Assembly (NCBI GenBank): GCA_029204225.1
Contig: CM055102.1
Span: 25,460,922 to 25,524,921 of the forward strand
Direction: 5' to 3'
From: Diphasiastrum complanatum
Taxonomy: Eukaryota > Streptophyta > Lycopodiopsida > Lycopodiales > Lycopodiaceae
Length of the DNA: 64,000 bases
Part shown: piece by piece, positions 50,350 through 61,474 of the stretch
Numbering within the stretch: position 1 is the first letter of the stretch
Layout: each line of letters starts with the position of its first letter
Notes under the pieces: generated by a model
What the model was told of the DNA's origin: nothing
Database searches by the model: none
The model's input: only the letters and a program-made list of their open reading frames with translations
Made by a program: the position numbers and the translations under genes

Positions 50350-51103
50350 TATAGTGCAGGCATCCCAAAGGGAGCCGAGAACCATGACTTAGCTCCCCAG
50401 CCTTCAGCTCTTGCCGTCCAGACCCACTTGACATACAAGCAGCCAACTCGCCAACAACGATCAGACTTAACCAACTTGAAGTTCCGAAACCAACATTGAG
50501 ATCCAACCTGGCGCCATGCCAGATCGGGGGTCCTGATGTGGGTGACTTCCCTCCAAGCCAGCCGCCCGACATACATCAAACTTAACCAACTCGAAGTTTC
50601 GTTACAAACGAGTAACATCCATTCTAAGCAAGTTGTCTGACTTACATCAGACTTAACCAACTCAAAGCTTCGTCACGAGCGCTGGAAGCCAACTTGGTGC
50701 CACGCCAGACTGGACAACCATAAACATGTAACTTCCACCCAAGCAAGCCATCCAACTCAGCCAACAGGTTAGAGCCCGTTCCCCGAGAGCTTAACCCATT
50801 CACGTTCATGCAAGGAACACTCAACAGATATGGAGACAACCAATTCCTGGATCAAATGGTCCCGACAGCATACCGCTAGCGCCACGGACTGAATGGTCCC
50901 GACGGCATATCGTTGGCGTCCGGGGATACAATCCTCAGCTATGTGCCAGATTAAAAAGTTTGAAGCGGCCTTACAATTGGCGCTTTTACCGAACACTGAA
51001 ACCCAGAAGGTAATCAGAGTCAGTTTGAAAAAAATCCCACTTTACTGATAAATCTGAGAAAGTTACATTTCAAGTGTGTGATCTAGTCTCCGGGGCGCTG
51101 GCA
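50350..51103 (-). repeat. LTR (5', - strand) of the compact element
   Basis: Begins on the + strand with TATAGTGCAGGCATCCC and ends GGGGCGCTGGCA. It abuts the primer site. Confidence 0.88.
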
Positions 51104-51560
51104 TGCCAAGACGGGCGCCAGGACAACATTCCAGCAAGGGAGGTTGAGACTTGGTTGGAGCTCGCCCTGAGTCGCAACCTGCACTCCCCTATAGTATTGG
51201 TGAGATTCGCCACCTCCCCTCATACCAAGTACTCTACCCGGGCTGGTAAAGCACATTTTTACTCTCTAGGATTTTCTCTCTCTAGAAAGTCATTTTCTTC
51301 CTCTAGAATTTATTGATCCCCAGGCTTCCTTTAATCATGCCTAGATCGTGTGAGGTGATTGCACATCGATCTGAGCTCTCTGGACTTTGCTAGAACCGAT
51401 AGAAGATTTTCAGCCATAGAAACTTGGCGCCGGCTGAATTTTGGTCACAGTGGCGTCGGGAGCGGCGCCGGGAGCAGCAGGGGCGCTGCTGGCGCCGGAG
51501 ACAATGCTGGCGCCGGGGCGGTGGCGCCGGAAGTAAAGCTTGTAAAGGTACTATGAGAGG
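51104..51560. other. GC-rich stretch with many GGCGCC sites
   Basis: From 51425 to 51535 GGCGCC occurs repeatedly in a Gly/Ala-coding-like context (51359-51556 frame). Markedly richer in GC than its surroundings. Origin unknown; not supported as a gene. Confidence 0.4.
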
Positions 51561-53858
51561 CAACTTTGATTGAAAAATAACTAAGTATGGAATTGGCTTG
51601 CTCTCAGGTAGAGAGAGAATAGTACATGTAGCTCTCGGGTAGAGAGAGAAGATGGAGAAAAAACTAAGTATTGAACTCTCAAGATCTCTCAAAAAACTAA
51701 GTGTAGATGAGCTCTCTCTCACTCTCTCATAGTACAAGAGGAGTAGTAATTAAGTAAAATGATTGGATCTCTTACATAGCACTTCTAAATTTGATTGGTC
51801 TATTGAGTTGTCACCTCCTACTTTTGATTGGACCATTTCTATGCATCTCTCTCTTTTGATTGGTCACATGACAACATTGCAACATGAGATGAAATGTCAC
51901 TAGCCCTCTACCATCAAGCCAAGTGTCAAAGGCCTACACTACCTCGAGCTAATCCAAACCTATTTTTGGCCTAATCACCCACTTACATATGTACAAGGGA
52001 TACCCCCAAAACTCAAGATAGATAGCTTTTACAATTTTCACAAATATCATATAGACAAATAAGGGCCCCATTTAGTTCATGATCTCCCTGAAACATGCGC
52101 CCTCAATTTAAACACTTTCAAGCATGTCAATACATCCTTTGCTATTTGTAAGTTGATAAAAGTATAGTTATGTAAATTAAGGTGTTTGATCAAGATTTGG
52201 CATTCAGTTTTCACAAAGGAAAAACACAGTAAATAAACATCGATGTTTACACATGACACTCTTGCTATTTGCATTGAGAGACTCTATAAGTATAGTGATT
52301 GCCTTTATGAGTACTTTTTCTTCAAGAAAAGCTCATTGAGCAAATACCTACTAGCAAAAGGCCAACTCTTGTTAGATGGTGCATCTCTCAATTGACTTCT
52401 CTTGGTGTCCTAATAGATTTTACTTGTCTATTGCGAGTGAAGATGAAAGATGCAATCATAAAATTCTATAGTTCTCCTTTCTTGTGCAATAAATGCACAA
52501 AGAGTCGACCAAGTGTCTCTTTTTCAAACATCATCTAAAGTTTTCACTTCCAAAGACATAACTCTCTCCCCTAACAAAAACATTATGTGTATTCAAGATA
52601 ATTATATCAAAGCTAGATGCAATTATACTAAGCTATTGACTTGAGATGCTTATCAATCTTTATGGGCCCATAATTTTTTTCTTCAACACATCATTAGCTC
52701 ATATTTGATCAATCATTTGATCATTATATCCGATTCTTGGACTAGCAATAATAAAAGATCTATAACCCATTATATGATAGTTGCATACATACACAAGAGT
52801 GTGCAAGACATTTTGTAGCTCAATAAGCAAAACAAGAACAAAGCAAATATTACAAGACAAGTGATAGTAGGGAGCTTGAACTCTACCACTTATTACACTC
52901 CTTATACAAAGACTTGTTGCCTAGCTAGTCATTCATGTCTCAATTGATTATGAGATGCTATATCTTTGTTTGAGGCCTAGCTTCACTATTTTCAACACAA
53001 AGACATTATCAAACACAAAAACACTATCAAATCCTAGATTATCAAAGACTTGTTGCCTAGCTAGTCATTCATGTCTCAATTGATTATGAGATGCTATATC
53101 TTTGTTTGATAATCTAGGATCTACGATACTCACCTTTTTTATATATGCCTTGTGAAAAAATCTGATTCCATGCCATATATGTTTCTTGAAAAGCATATAG
53201 TTTATTTGTCTTGTCACACAATCGAAGAGTGAGGCACCACAATGTATTCACTCCAATGATATCTTCCTTGATCTTATGAAAATTCTTATTTATCTATTCT
53301 TGCAATAGAATACAATAAAGAAAAGATAAATGAAATGTTGGTTGGTCTCATAAAACTTAAATGAATCTGAGTGAATGAAAAATAAATGGGACAACTAGGT
53401 GCTGCTCAGAGAGCACCATGCAATTTCAAGACAACACATAAATTCATGTCCAATTCAAACAAAGTGTGGCATATATTGGATAGCTATATTTTAAATGTGT
53501 GTTCAAGTCTTTCAATCTTGATATTTGTTATTATACATGTCCATGTTTAGAATTACATACTCAAAGTTCAAATCATCAATGATGTTCAACGAAACAAAAA
53601 TAACAAAAAAAAAACTTATAAACATGTCTAAATCACTGAAATATTGTATTTGAATGAACATTTAAAAGGTTGCAAATGCAATTAAAAATTCAATGCATTC
53701 CTTGAAAAATGCACTTCTATCTTAACTCTTGTCATGAATTTAAGTTTAAATATTTCCATTCAAATTGTGAAGGAACAACTAAACAATTCAAATTCCCACA
53801 TGTCTCAAGTACAAAAATTATAATACATATTGCGCACTATATAGTTGATTGATCTCAC
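51561..53858. other. AT-rich non-coding stretch
   Basis: Part of 51570-51740 resembles 45960-46030 (GGCTTGCTCTCAGGTAGAGA), hinting at a shared dispersed repeat. It contains the 68 bp duplication described separately. No gene. Confidence 0.4.
52906..53124. repeat. 68 bp direct duplication with 16 bp inverted border
   Basis: About 68 bp (ACTTGTTGCCTAGCTAGTC to TATCTTTGTTTGA) occurs perfectly at 52906-52973 and 53043-53110. The second copy is bracketed by ATCCTAGATTATCAAA and its exact reverse complement. Confidence 0.9.
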
Positions 53859-54180
53859 ATGTACATCACACTTTGGCAGGTCTCTCTTTATACTCATCCA
53901 TGTGGTGGGTGCCCTTCTAGCGGGAATCATATTGTGTCACATGATTTCATTCGCAATGTAGTTGAAGTCATTGCTCACAATAATGGTTTCCATGTTGTTC
54001 GAGAGCATACATGCATTTTGTCTCCTGATCTTTCTTGTAGGCAAGACCTTCCTCACCCTTCCACCACACAAGGGGCTACTGCATCTCAAGCAACTCGGGA
54101 GAAAAGTCTTTGTGTGCGAAACTTCTTGTGAAATTCCGAGGCCATAAATGCTACACCATTGGCTATCATCAAATTTGTTG
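53859..54180 (+). pseudogene. Possible retroelement fragment with C-C-H-type motif
   Basis: The frame reads THPCGGCPSSGNHIVSHDFI, RNVVEVIAHNNGFHVVREHT, then a serine/threonine-rich tail. The C-x2-C...GNHxxxHDxxR...AxxxGFxVxxEH arrangement resembles a domain seen downstream of the reverse transcriptase in some plant retroelement ORFs, but no RT is adjacent. It could also be a host exon. Weak call. Confidence 0.3.
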
Positions 54181-55990
54181 TCAACGTATTTCTATTATTT
54201 TGCAATGTTCCATTTTTTGATGAGCCTGTATTGCAAAAAAGATTGCATCACAACTACCTACATCACCTATTGCTAGCACTATTTCGGTTAGCAAGTCACA
54301 TCAAACAATAGGTTTTGAGTAACAAGTTTTAAATTTCAAATTTTATTAGATATATTGGATTAACTAAGTTTGAATTTTGGCTCTATCATTTATGATTCTT
54401 TAATACAATAATGAAATTTCCATCCTCATTTGATGAGAGCACAATTTTCTTTATGATTCACAAGATTTATCATAGTTAGTGCCATTTAAAACTCACTTCT
54501 CATTTAAGTTTGAAATCCATTTTGTGAATGAAAGTGCAAAAAATAATTTGGTGTCTTATAATTTCAGATCATAAGATGATCTAATAATTAGCTAATCAAA
54601 AAGCAATCTAATAACCTTATCATTATTAGTCTTAAGGCCACTTTCTATTACTTTTTGATAATGGCTCAACTTTACAAGAGTACTCATATTTCACAACAAA
54701 ATCAAAACCATTCGTAACTATGTGACTCCAAGTGGCTATATGCTGAATTGTAGCGCTATTTGAGAGATTAACAGAGCAAAGAAAAGTGCAACAAAATTTT
54801 GAGATACCTTATGGACGCTGTGATTTGAAGCACCGTGCAAGGAACAAATCCTGCTTCCAAATTTGAGAAAATCATCCAAGGGCAAAACCTCACTTTTATT
54901 ATTCATAAACTTTAATGACTTGTATAATAAATCTTATGAGCACTAATCATTGATTAAGAGTTCAATGGAAAGGATGTTCGATTGAAAGGAGCTGTTAATT
55001 CATTATTTTCATACAATGTTCATGACAATTCTTTCGATGAGTGAAAGGTTGCAATTTTAATCCCACATAGATGATTTTTATAACGGATAGCTGTATTTGT
55101 GATAGTTTTGGAAAATTTTGAAAGATGTCTTATTTATATCAGTCATCAATCTTTGCCACTCATTAGTGAGGTGCATTTGTTAGTTTTGTTGAAAAGACGT
55201 TGGATTAGAAATACTTAAATTGTTAGTGCTTAATTTCTGTATCTATATGGTGACTAAGTGAACAAAGGGAATGTGCATGTTAATACTGGAGACCTTAGTC
55301 TAGAACTTTGACCTTCCTTCAAATTACTATATAATGAAGTGACACCACAACATGATTTGCATAAAATATGTAGTTCTAACTTTCTTGTGAAAGTAATTGA
55401 ACTGCATGTGTGCAAAGTGTGAATGCACACTAGGTTGATGTCCACCATAATAAGCTTAGATGCTATTGAGAATGACAAGCCTTGAAAACGCTTGGGTGCT
55501 TTGCAAATAAAGAAATGAGCTAAACTTGAAACCTCTTGCAACAAGTCCAAGAATTTGTTTTTGAATGTATATTTTTTCTAAGCTTTACCTTATGACATCA
55601 CTAACTTTTACTCATATTCCAATTTCACAAATAGCTATATGAGATTGCTCTAGTGAAATGCCACGTAGCAGAGTTCCCTCTGTGTATACATGGGACACAT
55701 CCTATCTATTTTATTTCATTCAGGCTCATTTGTGACCCCAATAGGAGCCTTGTGCCTATCCTTGTGTCTTATGTTGTGTTACATAAAAAGCTCGGAAATA
55801 ATCCTTACCTTCATTTTGTATTTCATGTGAGAGGTTTTGGTACATATGTTCTTTCATGCTTAACAATTATGGTTAATTGCAGCCTCCTTTCTCGTTTACT
55901 GCTAGGATACGCTTGAGGATGAGTATCATCCTCTTCACTCTTTCTCCTCTCATGGTTCTTCCAGTAGCTGTCCATGAACTAAAAGAACAA
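54181..55990. other. AT-rich non-coding stretch
   Basis: Small frames (55254-55550 minus, 55653-55916 plus) show no motif. No supported gene or element border. Confidence 0.35.
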
Positions 55991-56350
55991 CCTACACAAT
56001 ATAGCTACTAAAGAGCAGCAAAACAGAGCCAAACTTCTGAACTAAGAATGCTTGAGTGATGCTCACAAGGACTGCATTTCACCAAATGTAACCACCGGTA
56101 TGAAGACATTTGCAGCAAGGAAAACAAACAAAGTAACATGATAATGTAACGATAGAGTACAATGATGATGTAAATACCTTTAGACAATTTTGGTACGCCC
56201 AACCATCTCTGGCAAGGGAAGCTTATAGTGCGTCTTTGATGACAAGATTTGAAAAATACTTTGGGAACTAGCAAAAAAACACCTAGAAGCATCCTAGGAA
56301 AGTGAAACGAACAGTCAAACAAAGCCACCGAAGGACCACCTTTCATAGAT
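55960..56350 (-). pseudogene. Decayed duplicate of the U-box exon region
   Basis: Aligns along about 380 bp with 56450-56830. The - strand reading SNLVIKDAL, stop, then SLARDGWAYQ, matches the exon at 56688-56813 with a stop and several substitutions, so it is a tandem duplicate that lost function. Confidence 0.7.
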
Positions 56351-56687
56351 TATTACTGAACTGAAGGAGCCCATTTGACCTGAAGAAACATACCAATCAT
56401 TATACCACCAAAGTGGAATTGAACTTGCTGAGCAGGGCAAACGGATGTGTTCTTCCATTAGCTAGCCAGCAACTAAAAGAGCAATTTATACAATCTAGCT
56501 ACCAATGAGCAGCATAAAAAAACCCAAAACTTCTGAATTACAAAATCTTTAGCACATTCACAAAAGACTGGACTTTATCAGATAAAACCCATTAAATGAA
56601 GACACTAAGCTGCAGAACGATGTAAAGGAAGGGAAAAAATGAAATAATATGATCAGCTAATGAAGTGTACAAGGATGATATAAGCAA

Positions 56688-56813
56688 TTAGGCAATTTTG
56701 TAAGCCCAACCATTTTCAGCAAGGAAAGCTTGTACTCCCTCTTTGATGGCAAGATTTGAAACAACCTGGTTAGGTTGTAAATCTGCTCGCGTTAATGGAT
56801 CAAATTTTCCAAC
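56688..56813 (-). CDS. Terminal exon of a U-box-type E3 ligase-like protein
   Basis: After an acceptor (TTGGCAG| on the - strand) the exon reads VGKFDPLTRADLQPNQVV, SNLAIKEGVQAFLAENGW and AYKIA, then TAA: 41 residues. FDPLTR...L...LxPNLAIKExVxxFLxENGW is the second half of a U-box, the E2-binding fold of ubiquitin ligases; the order resembles the CHIP-type C-terminus. It ends the protein four residues after the Trp. Upstream exons should lie at higher coordinates on the - strand; a copia fragment occupies 57130-57900 and I could not find the first half of the U-box, so the gene may be broken or extend past what I can recognise. Confidence 0.6.
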   Translation of the reverse strand, partial: VGKFDPLTRADLQPNQVVSNLAIKEGVQAFLAENGWAYKIA

Positions 56814-57129
56814 CTGCCAAAAATACAAACAAAACAACCAGATGGAGCTTTGAGCAAATCATTACAACAAAACACAGAAACATACTGCAAAGTCCAATCA
56901 GATGTACAGCAGCAAAGAAGCAACAATACCACAAATATCCTGAAGTATCTCAACTGAACATACTCTGAAGCAATGCTTAACTGCTCTCAAGCTACTCTCT
57001 TATCCAAGAGGTAGTCAGTCAAACAATGCAACAATAGTAAGGCCACCTCGATTATGCAGTCTTTGAGGGCCGAACTTGGAAATACATAAGCAAATCACAA
57101 AATAGAACGGTAGGAGCTACTTGAGTGAT

Positions 57130-57900
57130 CTGGACGTGACCAAGTAACCTCCTAAGCCAAATAACCTCGCAGGAAGCCTTCATAGTTACCCTGTTTCTCA
57201 TGCTCCTCTACGTGAGGTGAGTGATCATCGTCAAAGATCACATCCCAGCTTATGATCCTCTTCTTGCTGGTTAGATCAGACAGTCTATAGGCCTTCTCCT
57301 CTTCACTGTATCCTAGAACGTTACACTTGGATGATTTTGCATCCAACTTTTTCCTATCATCCTTAGGAATATGAGTGTACACAATACAGCCAAACATCCG
57401 CAAAGCTCCCACCTTGGGCTGATGCCACTGAATGCCTCCTTTGTGTCTTTCTTTCCATGGATTTGGTGAACTTCAATTCAAAAGGAAAACTGTTGTAAGA
57501 AGTGCTTCGGCCCAAAAATTCAACCCCTTTTCCTTGAGCATGCTACAAGCACACTCAGTTATTGTTCAGTTCTTCCTCTCAACCACATTGTTCATTTGGA
57601 TTGCCTTTTAATTCAATTTGCCTTTACCTTTCTTCTTGTCCTTGGCAGATTCCTGCTTCCTCTTAGAAACAAAGGCATGCTCCTGAAAACCCTCCCTCTA
57701 AGGGAGGTTCACCCTTCTCATCTCCGCCTGTTTCAAGAGACCATACAATTCTTTAAATGTAGGGACTCTATCCCTAGCAGAAATCATCACCACAGAATCC
57801 ACAGTAACAGGCATTAATTTATGTTCCAGTTTTCTAGCTTGTTCTTCCACTTTGATGCAGGCATGTATCTTGTAACATTGTCTCACTTTTTGAGGCTTTA
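57130..57900 (-). pseudogene. Copia gag fragment joined to integrase C-terminus
   Basis: On the - strand: a gag piece (ARKLEHKLMPVTVDSVVMIS, then TFKELYGLLKQAEMRRVNLP) runs into NNVVERKN and GLNFWAEALLTTVFLL of the integrase. MGALRMFGCIVYTHIPKDDR and DAKSSKCNVLGYSEEEKAYR follow, with [17 protein letters not shown] at the end. Protease and most of integrase are deleted between gag and the VERKN block. It is the same family as 27259-27474. Confidence 0.85.
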
Positions 57901-60424
57901 ACGTATGTTCATTAATGGCATCAATACTTCCATGCTACAGCTTCCACATTTGCAATATCATCAACAATGGGTACATTGTCCTTTTGAGGATGGAGTGTTA
58001 TTATTATCCCTCTATAGACTGTAAACTATCTTTCATTTGTGCAAAGTTTTCTGGTGATTCAGACAATTTATTTCTGGATGATCTGATATCCTTTTGAGTC
58101 ATACAGCTTGCGGCAAGGATGTTCGGACTTCAGGACTTTGAATCTGAGCCGGTCGTGATAGAAGTAAGATACATCTAGAAAGATGGCCGATTACAAGTCC
58201 TTAAATCTTTTCGACAATGTTAGATAGCATAGAGGTTTGAATCTGGACTAAGGTTTTAAGTGAACAAGTCAGCATTGAGCAATGTTAGCCCATAAGCATG
58301 TGGAAAAAATAATGATCAAAACAATAATAATCTCCTGTGGAGCCACATTTGCATCTTTGAAAATATCGCATGAGTCATGTTATAAGCATGTCAGTAATTT
58401 GGTCAAATTCCTCAATTTGTACTATCCTGATTAAGAATCGTAGACCAAAATTGTAAGTACATAGCTAGAATGACATGAGCACAAACCTTTATACTGACAG
58501 ACATGCATTAAAAAATCTTTGGAATTCATCAAACCTTGCAATAAAAACTTATTCTGGAACAAGACCTCTGATTACCACAACTAAGAAAAGGTGCAATCCC
58601 TTACAGCTACCATTTCTAGAAAGAACAAAGAAAACTAACAAAAAGGAAACATGCAAATGCACCAATTGTGAAAATCACATCAACAAAGTTTGCAAAGGTA
58701 TACTTAGCAATAAGTAGCCTATAACAATGCTACTTGGAAACTAAGTTTATAATGCCACCTAGCAAACTAAACTGAAAAAAATGTTAATAGATTTGCAATG
58801 GATAAGCAAGCTAATATAACTTGGAATTAATGGAGGTACAGGACTATCGGTTCCAATTGTGCTCCCACAGTCATCATTCCCAGCCTCATTGTTGATGTCT
58901 GCATCAAGACTTTCCATTGATTACTCAAGGTAAAACAAGGGAAAAGAAGAGATCTACAGATAGACACAATGCCAGCTATGTGTACGATGGACCAAGAATG
59001 CCAACAAAAGACATTAACACAAAATATCATGACTAATGTCATGATAATTTGCTTCATACAAATATATACCACGATGGACCAAGAATGCCAACAAAAGACA
59101 TTAACACAAATATCATGACTAATGTCATGATAATTTGCTTCATACAAATATATACCACCATGCTATCGCAAAGAACCAGAATGCCAAGTAGCAGAGACAA
59201 ACAGCTTGAATGTAAATGTACAAACAAAAGTGTCAAATAAACAAGAAAGGGAAGAGGTGATGTAACACACAACTATAGTAGGACTAAATATTGGAGACTG
59301 AGAAGACGATTCAAAAATGGGAAAGTACACACTTGTGTAGCTTATGTGTAGATACCCCTACTTGTCTCATCTGTAGACCCCTATCTCATGTAGAGATACA
59401 TGTGCAACGTGCTTGTATCTCTAAGTATAAATTATTTTAAGTGTGTCTATTTGATTTCTGAACCAGATCCTCAAATGAAACTGAAGGTGCATTACAACCA
59501 GTAGAGTGACAGGTACGATGATGGGCTGCAAAATAGAAACTGCAAAATTTCAGCCTGTATACGTCCAATCAATAACCTGTAAAACACATACGACTAGTGA
59601 CCTATGGCAGAAAAGACAGTAAGATAAGCTGAAATATGTATACCAAAATGTGAAAAGGATTGCTATCTGAAATTACAAACTCCCCAACATGTAAATTTCT
59701 AATCTACAATCTATTAAGACAGTCTGCAATGGCCAACTATAGGAAACATAGTGTTGCACATTATCCTTAAAAACAACATGGAAATACTCTTCAGGACGAC
59801 CTTCAATTTTTTCACTTCTGTAGGTCACATTCTTATAGTCATCTTTCAGCCCCTACCTAAATAAATCTCTCCTAGATGGACTTATGCAATTAGATGGTCA
59901 ATAGGTTGGCGTAGAACTCATCTTTGTGGCTGATCCACCATAGAGTAGTGTTAAGAATCAAATTACTTGGCACTAGAAATTTTTCTCATGAATGGTATAC
60001 TTTACTTCCTAACAAGCTTGCATCTGTTTCTCATCCTTCAGTATATTCAGAACATTGGAACATAGCTTGAATAGCTTTGTGAGTTTTACCCTTTTTACGA
60101 GCCTTGAAACTATGTAAAACACATCAGGTAGCTGTAATTCTATTTAGGAGATGTTGCAATTTATCCAGGACCCAAAGTAGTCAAAATAAAAAAAGGAAAT
60201 GGTTGTGGCTGTTATTGGAGGTCTAACCAGCATTTAAGCCTCTTACATTTCTTGCCAGGGTACTCCATCGCTTTTTCTTACCTCGGGGTTGATATTTCAA
60301 CAATCTAGTTGGTGTCAACTTCAAAATGACAACTCTGATCAAGATATTATTTTTTGGTTGTGTAAAAACAATTTTAGGTCCAAAGAAATTTCCAAGAAGC
60401 AACAAAAACAAATGTGTTTGCTAT
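57901..60424. other. Mostly non-coding; possible introns of the U-box gene
   Basis: Near 58835-58925 the - strand offers an acidic 30-codon run (MESLDADINNEAGNDDCGST) that could be an exon but has no clear splice sites. An 87 bp tandem duplication lies at 58984-59156. Otherwise no gene or element border. Confidence 0.35.
58984..59156. repeat. Tandem duplication, unit 87 bp
   Basis: Two near-identical units starting ACGATGGACCAAGAATGCC. Each holds a perfect hairpin TCATGAC-TAAT-GTCATGA. Confidence 0.92.
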
Positions 60425-60427
60425 TTG

Positions 60428-60474
60428 TTGTAGCAAATCGCGAAACCAGCAAATCGCGATTCGCTACAACTATG
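60428..60474. repeat. Tiny foldback related to the hAT-like MITE
   Basis: TTGTAGCAAATCGCG and CGCGATTCGCTACAA pair with one mismatch around 12 nt, and the right end reads CTACAACTATG like the end of the MITE at 61475-62266. It interrupts or borders copia gag. Confidence 0.6.
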
Positions 60475-61300
60475 ATTGGGATATTGTTATAGGTGCCTAG
60501 ATACCTCCTAATGATATGGAATTGAGAGAGTACCTGAAATGGAGAAGAAAAGCTCATTACATCATTAACTTATCCACATATCAGAAATGTTGTTGGACCC
60601 AAGGAAGCTTGGGAAATTCTAAAGAATTTGTACAAGACTCTAAATTAATCTAGGGTTTTGCTCTAACAAATAAGCTACACACTTTGAAAATGGATACAGG
60701 AGAATCAGTGACAGATTATTTTACACGAGTGCAAGATCTCAGAGGACAACTTATAGCTATTGGAGAAAGTGTCCCTGATTCAGTTTTGGTGTCCATTATT
60801 CTTAATGGTTAACCAACAGGCCTATCAGAATTCTGTCATGATGTTACATTTATGAGAAACCAGGCCTACTGTTGATAAATTGAATGCTCTTTTGTTACAA
60901 GAGGAAATGAGACCACAAAATCTCATGAAGAGGGATGATTCTACAGAACAAGCATTCATACCAAAGAAGCAGGGGCAAAGTTCAAGAAAAGGTGAAAAGT
61001 GGAAGAGAAAACCACAAGGGAATTGGGAGAAAACCAATAAATCGAACCGACAAGAAGGTGAAGAGAAGGCAAGTTCCAACAGGAAAGGAAATTATTCTAT
61101 TTGCGGTAAGCTGGGTCATTATGCAAAAGAAGTCAAGGGCATTGGCTCAATTGGTTATCTTGACATCCAAAGTTTCTTTGGTCTCAAGTTCGAGCCTCTC
61201 TTTGGAAACCAAGAGGCATTATGCAAAAGAATGTTGAAAAACCAACTTCGACAAGAAGAAATGGGATGGAAATTTTGTTGAAGAAGAAGAAGGCCTTGAT
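60475..61300 (+). pseudogene. Copia gag of the 60-64 kb element
   Basis: Starts inside gag, just after the foldback, at WDIVIG. Continues with LREYLKWRRKAHYIINLS, LHTLKMDTGESVTDYFTRVQ and [20 protein letters not shown], clearly the same family as the gag at 22744-23180. A basic tail and a degraded knuckle (NYSICGKLGHYAKE) follow. Several frameshifts and stops. The 5' LTR and gag start are missing. Confidence 0.9.
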
Positions 61301-61369
61301 ACAAAGATAAGTGCTTTGGATCTTGGCAATTGTGAATTGTTTTCGGCATCAACACCTCCATGTGATATC

Positions 61370-61466
61370 TCAAGGGAACAAAAATATTGGTTTATCGATT
61401 TAGGTGCATCAAAGCATATGACACCACAACGATTTTTTTTATCTAGTTTTCAACAGCTAGATGATG
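61370..61466 (+). pseudogene. Copia protease, first part
   Basis: EQKYWFIDLGASKHMTPQRF and FLSSFQQLDDGTN; the DSG active site is DLG. The frame is split by the MITE and resumes at 62267 with NVKSGDNYIYNIKGVGKV. Confidence 0.9.
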
Positions 61467-61474
61467 GTACTAAT

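Larger units (their letters stand above)
49315..51103 (-). mobile_element. Compact non-autonomous LTR element (TRIM/SMART-like)
   Basis: Two direct repeats, 49315-50075 (761 bp) and 50350-51103 (754 bp), roughly 90 percent identical, surround only 274 bp. On the - strand each starts TGCCAG and ends near CTACA/CTATA, and the primer site TGGTATTAGAGCC lies right after the 5' LTR (50337-50349 on the + strand as GGCTCTAATACCA). There is no coding sequence. The inner part has three loose repeats of CGTGCTTACA...GGCAGCACCTTG. No matching target duplication was found, and no obvious polypurine tract, so its ends are inferred from repeat edges. Confidence 0.85.

Noticed and set aside
49293-50996. Paired - strand ORFs starting MVKSDVSQTTCLEWM
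   Set aside because: They occur at equal positions in two LTRs of one element; the likeness is from duplication, and no known domain is present.
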